A stretch of DNA of 64,000 bases from Candidatus Latescibacterota bacterium (GTDB lineage: Bacteria; JAAXHH01): NCBI GenBank assembly GCA_022821085.1, contig JAJEEG010000006.1:1116001-1180000 (forward strand), given 5' to 3'. Position numbers and translations under genes: made by a program. The notes under the pieces were generated by a model. That model made no database searches and was not told where the DNA came from. It saw only the letters and a list, made by a program, of their open reading frames with translations. Positions 16,511 through 26,900 of this stretch are shown here, one piece after another. Position 1 is the first letter of the stretch, and the number at the start of each line of letters is the position of its first letter.

Positions 16511-16882
16511 TTAGTTCAACAGGATCGGCGCGAACTTCGCATAGGCGGTCTTGAACCCCAGCACGGCCAGGTAGATCCCCACGCCCAGCAAGACCATCAG
16601 GATCGTGCCAATGGCGACCAGGAGCGGTTTGCTTGCGGCGAACCGGACCTTGAGCTGCTCTACTTTGGCGTGGATGTCCGGATACTTCTTCTCCAGACGG
16701 GCCAACATGCGCCGGGCAAAGGCGTAGCGTGTGGACAGGATCGTCAGCCCGATGACGATGAACAGCACGCCCTGCAGCAGCGGCAGGAAGATGCCCAGGA
16801 CCCCGATGATGATAAAGGTCCACCCAAATACGGACTGGGCTATGCGTATCAGTAGTTTCCGCTCTATTTGCTCGATTCCAAT
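16511..16882 (-). CDS. Small membrane protein, PGPGW/DUF454-like, start uncertain
   Basis: The frame is open from 16885 to the stop at 16511. The only standard start codon is GTG at 16768 (85 residues), but the 38 codons upstream encode a convincing first half of the fold: a basic RKLLIRIAQ segment and a hydrophobic helix GWTFIIIGVLGIFLPLL. The second half gives a GLTILSTRYAFARRML segment, a charged stretch and a final helix. That order matches small PGPGW-type inner-membrane proteins. I therefore extend to ATT 16882 as a tentative rare start; CTG or ATA codons are also possible. A sequencing error that removed an ATG is an alternative. Confidence 0.5.
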   Translation of the reverse strand: MGIEQIERKLLIRIAQSVFGWTFIIIGVLGIFLPLLQGVLFIVIGLTILSTRYAFARRMLARLEKKYPDIHAKVEQLKVRFAASKPLLVAIGTILMVLLGVGIYLAVLGFKTAYAKFAPILLN

Positions 16883-16884
16883 CG

Positions 16885-16965
16885 TTTAACGGCAGTTCCG
16901 GTCTGGTAACGGCAAGTCCAGTCTGACTATGGTACGTTCAGTCTGTCGACGGTACGTCTTGTACC
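16885..16965. repeat. Degenerate 20-bp tandem array, four units, past TPR gene stop
   Basis: Units 16885-16905, 16906-16925, 16926-16945 and 16946-16965 share the pattern ACGGNANGTNCNGTCTG. The array begins 8 bp beyond the TPR gene stop on the minus strand and ends at the start of the small membrane protein frame. Confidence 0.75.
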
Positions 16966-16972
16966 ACGTAAA

Positions 16973-17284
16973 TCAGTCCAGAAACGCGAGAGCCTCCCGC
17001 ATTTCGTCCAGGTCCTTGGCATCTCCCTGGCGCTGCGCCACGACGATTCCCTGCTCGTAGCATCTGCGGGCTTCATCATCGCGGTCCAGCTGTTCGTACA
17101 CCCGGCCGGCCTGGTGATAGCCCGCCGTGTAGTCCGGCGATGCCGCCATGAGCCGTTCGAGGATCTCGGCCGCCTGTTCGAGCCGGTTCGAACTCACGTA
17201 TTCCAGCGCGATCGCGTACTGAATAAAGGGATCGCCGGGGTCCTTGCTTGCAAGCAGCTCAAGTTGTTCGAGGCGCGAGCTCAT
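16973..17284 (-). CDS. Small tetratricopeptide repeat protein
   Basis: 103 residues made of about two and a half TPR motifs: QYAIALEYVSSNRLEQAAEI (about 22-41), AGYHQAGRVYEQLDRDDEAR (about 54-73), then a C-terminal capping helix. No signal peptide or membrane segment, so a cytoplasmic adaptor is likely. Partner unknown. It lies between an SDR gene (other side of a 43-bp gap) and the small membrane protein, all on the minus strand. Confidence 0.85.
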   Translation of the reverse strand: MSSRLEQLELLASKDPGDPFIQYAIALEYVSSNRLEQAAEILERLMAASPDYTAGYHQAGRVYEQLDRDDEARRCYEQGIVVAQRQGDAKDLDEMREALAFLD

Positions 17285-17300
17285 GCCGCGTGTCCTCCGC

Positions 17301-17322
17301 GTATCTACGGTGTATCTACCGT
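17301..17322. repeat. 11-bp tandem duplication past SDR stop
   Basis: GTATCTACGGT (17301-17311) and GTATCTACCGT (17312-17322), 10 of 11 identical, immediately downstream of the SDR stop (17328-17330) on the minus strand. Confidence 0.75.
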
Positions 17323-17327
17323 TTTAC

Positions 17328-18098
17328 CTATATCAGCGAACGGGACTGGCATCCGTCCACGTTGATGCAGGCGCCGGTCACCCAGCTCGCCCGGTCGGAT
17401 GACAGGAAGACCACCACGTCCGCGATCTCTTCGGGCTTGCCGAAGCGTCCGGCCGGGAGCTCCTGCTCTATGAATTTGCCGATGCCTTCCGGATCCGCGT
17501 CCAGCCGCTTCTGCCAGTTGCCACCCGGGAATATGATTGAGCCCGGCGCTACCGTGTTCACGCGGATGCCGGTCCTGGCGACTTCCTTGGCGAGCGTTTT
17601 GCCCATGGAGATTTCGGCGGCTTTCGTGGCGTTGTAGGTGGCGGGTCCGCCCGCCTCGCGGCCGAAGATCGAGGAGATCGTGATGATCGACCCGCTTTCC
17701 TGCGCGCGCATCGCCGGGAGCACGGCCCGCGTCGCCCGTACGGCGGCGAACATGTTCAGGTTGAACACGTGAAGCCATTCGTCATCCGATACGTCGTCGA
17801 AGGGATTCCAGACGCTCCCGCCCACGTTGTTGACCAGGACGTCGATGCGGCCCCACCTTGCCAGCGTGGCTGACACGACCTGTTCGATGCCCTCGGCCGT
17901 GGTCAGGTCCCCTGCCGTCGCCAGCGTCTCGACACCCGTTTGCGCAACTTCCTTTTCTGTTTCAAGCAGCTTCTCTTCTCCCCTGGCACTCAGGCTGACG
18001 TGACATCCCTCTTCCGCCAGGCCGAGCGCGATCGATCGCCCAATGCCCCGGCTCGAGCCCGTAACCAGCGCGACTTTGTCTTTCAATCCCAGATCCAT
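17328..18098 (-). CDS. Short-chain dehydrogenase/reductase (SDR)
   Basis: 256 residues from ATG 18098, with AAGGG about 6 bp upstream; a TTG two codons earlier is the alternative. Classical SDR signatures: cofactor motif TGSSRGIG at residues 13-20, NNVGG near 90, catalytic Ser in ISSIFG near 140, YNATK near 153-157, and the post-catalytic GIRVNTVAPG. Classical SDRs oxidise or reduce alcohols or ketones on sugars, steroids or acyl chains. NAD(P) preference and substrate cannot be settled. It follows the zinc dehydrogenase gene on the same strand, separated by an inverted repeat. Confidence 0.9.
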   Translation of the reverse strand: MDLGLKDKVALVTGSSRGIGRSIALGLAEEGCHVSLSARGEEKLLETEKEVAQTGVETLATAGDLTTAEGIEQVVSATLARWGRIDVLVNNVGGSVWNPFDDVSDDEWLHVFNLNMFAAVRATRAVLPAMRAQESGSIITISSIFGREAGGPATYNATKAAEISMGKTLAKEVARTGIRVNTVAPGSIIFPGGNWQKRLDADPEGIGKFIEQELPAGRFGKPEEIADVVVFLSSDRASWVTGACINVDGCQSRSLI

Positions 18099-18130
18099 TT
18101 CCAACCCTTTCGTTTATGATCTACGTTATA

Positions 18131-18167
18131 CGAACGCCCCGGCACGCAACACCACCCGGAGCGTTCG
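18131..18167 (-). terminator. Inverted repeat after zinc dehydrogenase gene, possible terminator
   Basis: CGAACGC (18131-18137) and GCGTTCG (18161-18167) form a perfect 7-bp stem that extends with CCGG/CCGG pairing around a mismatch. It starts within 2 bp of the zinc dehydrogenase stop. There is no T-run, so it is not a classical intrinsic terminator. Confidence 0.4.
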
Positions 18168-18168
18168 C

Positions 18169-19194
18169 TTAGTCGACCGGTTCGAACAGAATCTTCATAC
18201 CTTCTTTGTTCAGAAGCCTCCGGAACGCGTTCTCCCACTCAGTTAATGGAACCACGTCCGACACGATCGGTTCCAATTCGATCCTGCGCTGATCCAGCAT
18301 CACCATGGTGCGGTCCCATGCATCGAGAGAACCGGCGAAGGAAGTCCGTATATCGATTTCCTTCAATTCCGCCGGAAAGAAGTCCACCTCGAAAGGGCCG
18401 CCGTGCAGACCGATCTGCATGATGGTGCCCTGCTTTCTCACCAGTTCGATGGCCGATCGCGTGGCCGCCGCCGACCCGGAACATTCGTACACCACGTCGG
18501 CGCCGTAACCCTGGGTCCGGTCCCTGACGAGCTCGAGCAGATCGACCTCTTCGATGTTGATGGTCTCGTCGGCCCATCGGGCCCCGAGTTCGAGCCGGTC
18601 CGCATCCGCCGATGTGCCGGTCAGGATGACGTACGCGCCTTCCGCCTTCGCTACCTGCGTCGTCAGCATGCCAATGGGTCCCGGGCCGGTCACTACCGCT
18701 ACGTCGCCGGCGGTAACGGACGTGCGTATGGAGACGGCCTTGACGCAGCAGCAAAGGGGTTCGCTCAAGGCGCCGATGGTGAGGTCCAGGTGCTCCGGAA
18801 TCCTGCGCAGCGCCCATGCGGGCATGACCACGTACTTCGTAAATACGCCGTGCACCCCGCTGCCGATGGACAGGCGGCTGTCGCAGAGACTGTGCTGGCC
18901 CGCCGTACAGTACCTGCACACGCCGCAGACGACGGTGGTCGGAATGCCGGTCACCGCGTCGCCCGGCCGGTATTCGTCCGAATCGCCCGCCTCGTCCACG
19001 ATGCCGGAGAACTCGTGGCCCATGATCACGGGAGGATGGTAGGGGTACTCGTCCTTGTAGATGTGTATGTCCGTACCGCAGATTCCCGCGGCCCGAATCT
19101 CCACCCGGACCTCCCCGGAACCGGGCTCCGGTACCGGCATCTCACGGACTTCCATGTTGACCGGTCCATGGTCGTATTTGACCAGTCCTTTCAT
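18169..19194 (-). CDS. Zinc-dependent alcohol dehydrogenase, sorbitol/threonine dehydrogenase type
   Basis: 341 residues from ATG 19194; upstream in-frame codons to 19323 have no family similarity. Medium-chain dehydrogenase: catalytic zinc Cys in AAGICGTDIH (about residue 39), His-Glu in GHEFSG (about 62), and a structural-zinc Cys quartet in CGVCRYCTAGQHSLC (about 94-108). The Rossmann motif is the unusual TGPGPIG (about 170). Members oxidise polyols, sugars or threonine with NAD(P). Together with the downstream SDR it could form a sugar-alcohol oxidation pair (inference). Confidence 0.9.
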   Translation of the reverse strand: MKGLVKYDHGPVNMEVREMPVPEPGSGEVRVEIRAAGICGTDIHIYKDEYPYHPPVIMGHEFSGIVDEAGDSDEYRPGDAVTGIPTTVVCGVCRYCTAGQHSLCDSRLSIGSGVHGVFTKYVVMPAWALRRIPEHLDLTIGALSEPLCCCVKAVSIRTSVTAGDVAVVTGPGPIGMLTTQVAKAEGAYVILTGTSADADRLELGARWADETINIEEVDLLELVRDRTQGYGADVVYECSGSAAATRSAIELVRKQGTIMQIGLHGGPFEVDFFPAELKEIDIRTSFAGSLDAWDRTMVMLDQRRIELEPIVSDVVPLTEWENAFRRLLNKEGMKILFEPVD

Positions 19195-19342
19195 CCTCGA
19201 ATCCCCACTCCGCGCGTTCACTGTCGACAAGGGCGGATTGAATATAGGGCGGCGGGTTTTGGATGACAAGATCAAACCCATTAAGGCGTTGACACTCCGC
19301 GGGCGCGTTCTTAAGTTGAGCACGGACCGGAACGGTACTCAA

Positions 19343-19415
19343 GCCCCCGTAGCTCAGTGGATAGAGCAACGGTTTCCTAAACCGTTGGTCGGGTGTTCGA
19401 CTCACCCCGGGGGTA
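19343..19415 (+). tRNA. tRNA-Arg (anticodon CCT)
   Basis: Cloverleaf: acceptor GCCCCCG/CGGGGGT, D stem GCTC/GAGC, anticodon stem ACGGT/ACCGT with loop TTCCTAA (anticodon CCT), T stem GGGTG/CACCC with loop TTCGACT, discriminator A. CCA not encoded. Confidence 0.95.
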
Positions 19416-19491
19416 TTCCCGGTCTTCAGCCCGTCTCTCATGTTTCCCCGGTTCCCCGGCTTCCCCGCGCACATCACGCAGGAGGATTTTC

Positions 19492-20793
19492 ATGTCCGAT
19501 CTGTCCCGGTACATTCAGGAAACGCCGCTTATCGACACCCACGAGCATCTCCGGTTCGAGGAAGACTGGGTCGCCAACGGGCCGGACGTGCTGCAGGACC
19601 TCTTCGAAAACTACGTTCCTGCCGATCTCGTGGTCGCCGGCGCTTCGCAGGAGGATGTAAATGCCCTGCTGGATCCCGGGAAAGGCGACGTGGCGGCGCG
19701 TTTCGAGCCGGTCCGTCCGGCCTGGGAAGCCGTGAAGCATACGGGATACGGCGAGGCGGTGCGCATCCTGGCGGAAGACGTGTACGGCATAGCCGAGATC
19801 ACCGCCGACGGCCTGGCGGCGGCGCAGGCCGAGAACGACCGATTACGGGGTCCTGGCCAGCGCCTGGCGCTCCTGCGGGACCGCGCGGGCCTGGATCACG
19901 TGCAGATCGACAACTTCGTCTGGGCGTGCGAACCTGATGTATCCGGACCGGAGTTCTTTCTCTACGACCTGTCCTGGGTGGGATTCTGCAACGGCGAGGT
20001 CCCCGTGGAGAAAATCGAGGAGGAAACGGGGATTACCGTGAACAACCTTGGCAGCCTGCGCGATGCCATGGCCGCGATTTTCGCGAAATACGGACCCCAC
20101 GCCATCGCGGTCAAGGCGCAGCACGCCTATTCCCGGACGCTCCGGTGGGAGGAGCGCAGCGACGACGAGGCGGCCAGGGCCCTGGAGATCGTGCTGAGCG
20201 ATCCCGACGGCGCGCCGGAGGAAGCGTCGCTGTGCCTGGGCGACTGGGGCTGGGCGCGGGGCGTGGAACTATCCATCGAACACAACTTGCCGTTCAAGAT
20301 CCACACCGGTTACTACGCGGGCCACAGCCGGATGCCGGTGGACCGGATCAAGAGCGGAAACCTGTGCGGACTGCTGGCCCGGTACCTCGACGCACGGTTC
20401 GTGCTGATGCACATCGCCTATCCCTACAGCCACGAGTTGATCGCCCTCGCCAAGCACTACCCCAACGTCTGGGTGGACCTCTGCTGGGCCTGGTCCATCG
20501 ATCCCTACAGTTCCTGCGATTTCGTCCGCCGTTTCATCCACGCCGTGCCGATCAACAAGCTCTTCGCCTTCGGCGGGGACACCGGCTGGCCCACCAGCGC
20601 CTATGCCTATGCCGTGCAAGCGCGGAGATGGCTCGGTCGCGCCCTGGAAGGCGAGGTGAGCGACGGCCTCCTTACCGAAAAGCAGGCGATGGACGTGGCG
20701 CTCAGGCTCATGCAGACCAACCAGCGCGAGTGTTTCGATATCGCCGGAACGCGGGGGCATATCGCGCGGTCGATGGAAGCCGCGCAGGCTTAA
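19492..20793 (+). CDS. Amidohydrolase-superfamily metal-dependent hydrolase
   Basis: 433 residues from ATG 19492, which has GGAGGATTTTC upstream. Earlier in-frame codons overlap the tRNA-Arg region and are not coding. An N-terminal LIDTHEHLRF gives the first HxH metal motif, and later strands carry KIHTGYYAGH (about residue 267), VLMHIAYPYSHEL and FAFGGDTGWPTS with the late Asp. This is an amidohydrolase-2/uronate isomerase-like TIM barrel, cytoplasmic. Family activities include hydrolysis, decarboxylation and isomerisation of acids; the substrate is unknown. Isolated between two tRNA genes. Confidence 0.85.
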   Translation: MSDLSRYIQETPLIDTHEHLRFEEDWVANGPDVLQDLFENYVPADLVVAGASQEDVNALLDPGKGDVAARFEPVRPAWEAVKHTGYGEAVRILAEDVYGIAEITADGLAAAQAENDRLRGPGQRLALLRDRAGLDHVQIDNFVWACEPDVSGPEFFLYDLSWVGFCNGEVPVEKIEEETGITVNNLGSLRDAMAAIFAKYGPHAIAVKAQHAYSRTLRWEERSDDEAARALEIVLSDPDGAPEEASLCLGDWGWARGVELSIEHNLPFKIHTGYYAGHSRMPVDRIKSGNLCGLLARYLDARFVLMHIAYPYSHELIALAKHYPNVWVDLCWAWSIDPYSSCDFVRRFIHAVPINKLFAFGGDTGWPTSAYAYAVQARRWLGRALEGEVSDGLLTEKQAMDVALRLMQTNQRECFDIAGTRGHIARSMEAAQA

Positions 20794-20820
20794 AAACGGA
20801 AGCTGCGCAGGTTTAAAAAC
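20775..20820. repeat. 23-bp tandem duplication spanning amidohydrolase stop
   Basis: Units 20775-20797 and 20798-20820 match at 21 of 23 positions (GGAAGCYGCGCAGGYTTAAAAAC). The stop codon TAA (20791-20793) lies in the first unit, so the gene's last six or so codons are repeated beyond the gene. Confidence 0.95.
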
Positions 20821-20869
20821 GGGTTGCGATCGGGCGGGTCGTGCCTTATATTGAGCGCGGATTTTACAG

Positions 20870-20942
20870 GCCACGATAGCTCAGTTGGTAGAGCAATTCA
20901 TTCGTAATGAATAGGTCGTCGGTTCGAGTCCGACTCGTGGCT
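20870..20942 (+). tRNA. tRNA-Thr (anticodon CGT)
   Basis: Cloverleaf: acceptor GCCACGA/TCGTGGC, D stem GCTC/GAGC, anticodon stem ATTCA/TGAAT with loop TTCGTAA (anticodon CGT), T stem GTCGG/CCGAC with loop TTCGAGT, discriminator T. CCA not encoded. It ends 2 bp from the stop of the convergent polyketide synthase gene. Confidence 0.95.
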
Positions 20943-20944
20943 TT

Positions 20945-23900
20945 CTACCCCTCCAGCAACGTGTCGATCGTCTGGTTGATGGCGATTTCCGACTGCAGCA
21001 TTTCAACCGGTATCGACACGTGCAATCCCGCCTCGATACGGTTTCGCAATTCTACGGCCATGAGGGAATCCACGCCCAGGCTGCGCCAGGTCTGCTCCGG
21101 ATCCACACTACCCGGGTCCACTTCCACGATCCTGCTGATCGCATCGTTCATGAATTCCTCGATGTAGACTTGGAGTCTGTCCGAGGACAGCGCATTTAAA
21201 TCCGCCTTCGATAGCGGTGGGATCGATTGTGGTACGAGAGCCGGACGATCTACTGGAGCCAGGAGCCGTGCGAGCAGCGATTCTCCCGCGGGTTCCGTCG
21301 TGGGAATCACGCCGACGCGGTGGACATCACGGCGCAACACCTGGTCGAGCAGCGCACCGGCCTCATCGGGCTGGATCGGTCGCAGTCCTTGCCGCCTGAG
21401 ACGATCGACGGCGCGTTCATCGGCTGCCATCCCCGTATCTTCCCAGGGTCCCCAGTTGATCGTCGTCACCGGCAGGCCCTCCTGGCGCCGGAGGTCCGCC
21501 AGACCGTCGAGAAACGCATTCGCGGCGGCGTAGGACGCCTGGCCCGCGGTGCCGACCAGGGAAGCTGCGGAGGAGAACAGGACGAAGAAGTCCAGCTCGA
21601 GGTCTTTGGTCAACTCGTGCAGCATCCACACGCCGGTCGTCTTGGGTTCGAGAACCCGGCGGAACCGATCCACGGTCTGGGTGAGCAAAATGCCGTCGTC
21701 CAGTACGCCAGCCGCGTGGAACACACCTCTGACCGGGCCACTCCCACTTTCAAGAATCCCCATGAGGCGCTCCATCGCCTTGCGATCTGTCACATCGGCC
21801 TGCACATACCGGACTTTGCCGGCAGGATCGTCATCTGGTGCCGCCTCTTCGATGGCTCTTCGACCCGTAACGACCACCAGTCCGGCTCCCCGGTCGAGCA
21901 GCCAGCCGGTAAGGAAACGGCCGACTCCGCCCGCGCCGCCCGTAATGAGGTAGGTCCCACCCGGGCGTATAAACGGATCGTCATCGCCCAGGCTCACCGG
22001 AATCGGCGCTCCATCATCCACGAGTACCAGTTTGCCCGTGTGCCGGGCCTGTGACATGATCCGGAAGGCCTCCCGCGCTTGTTCCATCGGAAAGGTCTGA
22101 TAAGGCAGGGGACGTATCCTGCCATCCCCGGCCATGTCGACGATCTTCTGCAGCAGGTCACCTGCCCGGTCCGGCTGTTCCTCAATGAACTGCGCGAGAT
22201 CGATGGGATGAAAGGACCTGTTGTGATCGAAATGGTTGAGGTTGACGAGTCCGTGGTTGAGCACGTCGGTCTTGCCGATCTCGATGAAACGGCCCTGGGG
22301 AGCGAGGACCGACAGCGAAGCCTTCATGGCCGGCCCGGAGAGGGTGTTGAGCACGATATCCATGCCCTTCCCGGCCGTCATTTCCATGATCTCGTCGGCG
22401 AAATCCAGTGATCGGGAATCCATCACATGGGAAATGCCCATCTCCTTTAGATAAGCGCGTTTTTCTACAGATCCGGCCGTGGCGAACACCTCGGCCTTCG
22501 CTTGACAGGCGATTTGAAGGGCGGCCAGCCCCACGCCGCCGGTCGCGTTGTGGATAAGCACGCGGTCGCCGGCTGAGACTCCACTGCGTACCACGAGTCC
22601 CAGGTACGCCGTCAGAAAGGCCACGGGCAGCGTAACGGCCTCCTCGATGCCCAGATGCTCAGGCTTTCGAACGACCAGCCCGGCCTTCGCGGTGACGTGT
22701 CCGGCCATGGCATCAGGAATCATCCCCATGACCACGTCGCCGATTTCCACGGAGTCCACCCGGTCGCCACGGGCGACCACCTCACCGACGCATTCCCATC
22801 CAAAAGAAGGCGGTCGCCGTGCTGGTCCCTTCAGCATGCCGAGGGCAGTCAGCACGTCCCGGAAATTCAATGCGGCGGTCAGCACGCGAATGACCATCTC
22901 GTCCGGACCGGGGCAGGATTCCGGTTTCGTTATGAAATGGAGGTCGTCGATTGATCCTGGTGTGGACTGTGATAATACATAACTTGTTTTTGAATAATAG
23001 GTTACGGGCACGGTTTTCGTCTTGCACCGTTCCAGATCGAAGGGAACGAGACGGCGGGTGAAAAAATCAGACCCCCGCAATGCGATTTCACCGGGTGATG
23101 CGTCCATGCCCACGATCTCCGCGAGACGCTCCGCATCGATCCCGCCGGTCACGGCAGGAAGGTCGATCAGCGTACATTTCAACTCGGGATGTTCGCGCAT
23201 GGCGACCCGCCCGCAGCCCCAGATCGACGCGAGTGCCGGCGATGCCCGGTCGTCTACCTTTACGGATTGCGCGCCCGTCGTGATCAGCCGCAGGCGGCAA
23301 GGAAGATCCGGGTTGTCCAGCACCGTGCGGACCAGTTCAAAGCACTCCAGGGCGGGTCCGGTATGCCGGCCGGACTGCCGGTTGCCGCTTCCTGTCCAGA
23401 TCCCTGCCACACCGACGCAGCTTCCGGTTTCGCATTCCACCGATCCCAGTCTATCGGCCAGCGTGGCGATCTGGTTTACATGGCGCTCGCCGGACGTACC
23501 GATGTATTCACTCTTCACACCTGGTCGCGCAAGGGCGTCGGCGAGTTTTGCTCCAAGTCCATGGTCGTCCGAGAGCACTAACCAGTGGGATACCGGACCA
23601 TGTTGCGGGTTTTCCTCCCAACTGCTATCCGCCACCCACTCCTCGCGGTACAGTCCGTGCGGGTTGTTGGTGACACTGCGCCGACTTCCCGTACCACTTG
23701 CCCGGGACAGGGCCACACCTTCCAGGGCCACCGCGGGATAGCCATTCTCGCCTACGAGGTACACGTCGGCCAGAAAGTCGCCGTCCTTCGACGGCTCTCG
23801 CAGCCTGGCATAGGCAAACAGGACTTCATGCTGATCTGGAAGTCTCTGCAGCACAACGGTTTCCACGCTAACCGGCAGATGTGGACCAGCATCCGGAACG

Positions 23901-26900
23901 AGCAGCAGCAGGGCCTGAAGTCCAGCATCCAGGACACCGGGGTGCAGACGGTAGGGCTCGTGGATTTCATCCCGGGATGCCAGAGACACCAGGGCTTCCC
24001 GGTCGGCGTACACGACGTCGTCGACCTGGCGGAAAGCGGGTCCGTACTGGAACCCCAGTTCGGCGGCGCGTTCGTAGAATCGACGGCGCGTGATCCGCCG
24101 GTCACAACGGGATCTGATGGCTTCCAGGTCGATGTTGTCGGCCATCCCGGCCATACGGGATCTTTCGGTCCGCATGTTCGCCAGCCAGCTCGAACCAGTT
24201 TCCCGAGATGCCGCCCTGGAGGACAGGGTATGTCGGTTCTGCATGCGTACGACCTGGACGAGGTGGGCGCCGGTTTCGGGCAATAACAGGGGGTGCAAGA
24301 GTTCGAGGTCGATGAAGGCGACGGGAATCTCCGCGTCGTCGAGCGTCTCGAAGAGCATTTCGATCTGCCCTGCCAGCGGCATGATCGATCGGTCCAGCAC
24401 CCTGTGGTCCGCCAGGATCGGGTGGGATGCGAGGCTGATCGCCCGTTCCCATACCCGGGAATCGGGGTCGACGGACGATTCGATGGCCCGGCCTGTTAGC
24501 GGCTGGAGGTACCTGCCGTCCGAACCGCCCGGGCTGTCCAGCTTACTCGGATGTGTTGCCATTCCATCCAGCCAGTACCTTTCCTTCTGCCAGGGGTATG
24601 GCGGCAACTGTATGGACGTGCGCGGTGGGACCACCAGACGCTCCCAGTTGATATCGTGTCCATGGACGTAGCACTTCGCCATGGATTCGAGCAGGACGTC
24701 CCACGCTCCACGATCGCGCCGCAGCGTGGCTAGCGCGTGGCCCGGCCGGTTGACCTGAGCCAGGTTTTCGTAAATGGCCGTGGAAAGCACCGGATGGGGG
24801 CCGATCTGAATGTAGAGCGCCTCTCCATCATCTCCATCACCTGGGATCTGTTCAAATATCCGATCGAACAGGACGGGACGCCGGATGTTCCGCCACCAGT
24901 GGTCCGCGTCGAGTTCCGTTCCGTCTACTTGCTCGCCCGTGACCGTCGACAACAGGGGTATGCGGGTTTTCGAGGGGGTCAAACCGTTCAAGGACGCCAG
25001 GAAATTATCATGGAATCCGTCCATTTGTCCGCTGTGGTAGGCGATCTCTGTGTGCAGTTTCTGGCAGAAGAGGTGTCGATCATCGATCGTCGTCTGCAAC
25101 CGTTCGATTTCCGCCACGTCCCCCGACACGGTGACGGATACCGGGCTGTTGACGGCGGCGATGGACAGGCTGTTTTTATAGGGTTCGATGAGCTTGTCTG
25201 CCTCATCGGGCGACACGCCCACCGCGAGCATCTCGCCCCTGCCCCGCATTTCCTTCTGCAGCCTGCTGCGCTGGTAGATGATGCGAACGCCTTCTTCCAG
25301 GGAAAGTGCTCCTGCGACACAGGCCCCGACGATCTCTCCGACGCTGTGACCGACGACGAGCTGGGGCTCAACGCCGAGAGACCGCCACAGGGCGGCCAGC
25401 GCCCACTGGAGCGCCATGTTGGCGGGCTGGGCGACCTCGACGTCGGCCATGCGGTCGCCGGTCGTCCCGTTCCGCATCATTTCAAGCAGGGACCTGCCCG
25501 ATATCGCCGTGAACAGGCGGTCGAACTCGTCCAGCGCCTCGCGGAACGGGGGCTCCGTGTCGTAGAGCGCCTGGCCCATGCCGTACCACTGGGGGCCCAT
25601 GCCGGTAAAGACAAACACGACGGGGGTCGCATGGGTGCCGGTGCGTCCGGTTTCCAATCGATCCGGGATGCCGCCGGCACAGAACTCCTCGAGGTTCCGG
25701 ACGGCTTCCCCCGGCTCCCCGAATACCAGTGCCAGGCGGTGATCGAGATGGGATCTGTACAGCGCGAGCGCGGCCTCAAGATCGCCGGGCGGTGCATCGG
25801 GGTGACTTCGTAGCAGGGATGCCGTATCCGATGCCTTTTCCTTCAGCGCGGCGCTGCTGTGCGTGGACAGGACTAGAATCCGCGGGGTACGATGATCGGA
25901 AGTACACTCAACGGGTTGGCGCTCATCAGACGAACCAAGCCGATCGGACTGGCGCTGGCCAGACGAACCGAGCCGATCGGTCAATCTACATGAACCGTCC
26001 TCTTCGACTCCTGCCGGTCCGTTTCCTGGTCGCGCGACTGTGTCCGGGTCGCTACCAGTTCGCGCACCTGTTGAATACCCGACGGATTCAGGGACCGGCA
26101 GCGATCCGAGCACGACGTGCGCGTTGGCGCCTCCGAATCCGAAGGAATTTACGCCGGCGTAGGCGGGATTCGGCAGGTTCACCGGTTCGGTGACCACTGT
26201 CAGGCCGAGTTTTTCAAAGGGAATGTCGGGATTCGGTTGATCGAAATGCAGAGAGGGCGGCAGGATGCCGTGTTTGAGCGCCAGTGCCGCCTTGATGAGA
26301 CCGGCGATTCCGGCCGCCGCCTCGGTGTGGCCGATATTGGTCTTCACCGAACCGATCAGGCAGCCGGTTGAACCCGTGGCGCGTCCGATGGCCAGGGCTT
26401 CTACAGGGTCGCCCGTGGGCGTTCCCGTGCCATGGGCTTCCACGAAGGCAAGCTGTGCCGCGCCTATGCCCCCGGCCCTGGCGGCCGCCTCGATGACGGC
26501 TTCCTGCGCGTTTTGCCCCGGGACCGTCAGGCCGCGGCTGCGCCCGTCCTGGTTTATCGCGGACCCGTGAATGACCACGTAGACCGCATCGCCGTCCTCC
26601 ACCGCGTCGGACAGGCGTTTCAGCACGACGATACCCGCGCCGTCGCTGCGTCCGTACCCGTTCGCCCCCTGGCCGAAGGCCCGGCAGCGTCCATCCGGCG
26701 ACAGCATCTGCGCCTCTTGAAAGCCGCGCGTCGTCTGGGGCGTCAGCAGCAGATTGGCGCCTCCCGCGAGCGCCGCGGTGCAGGTTCCGGCCTGTAAATC
26801 GCGGCAGGCCAGGTGTATGGCGGTCAAGGACGAGGAGCAGGCCGTGTCCACCGCGATGCTCGGGCCCTTCAGGTCCAGGAAGTAGGAGATCCGGTTCGCG

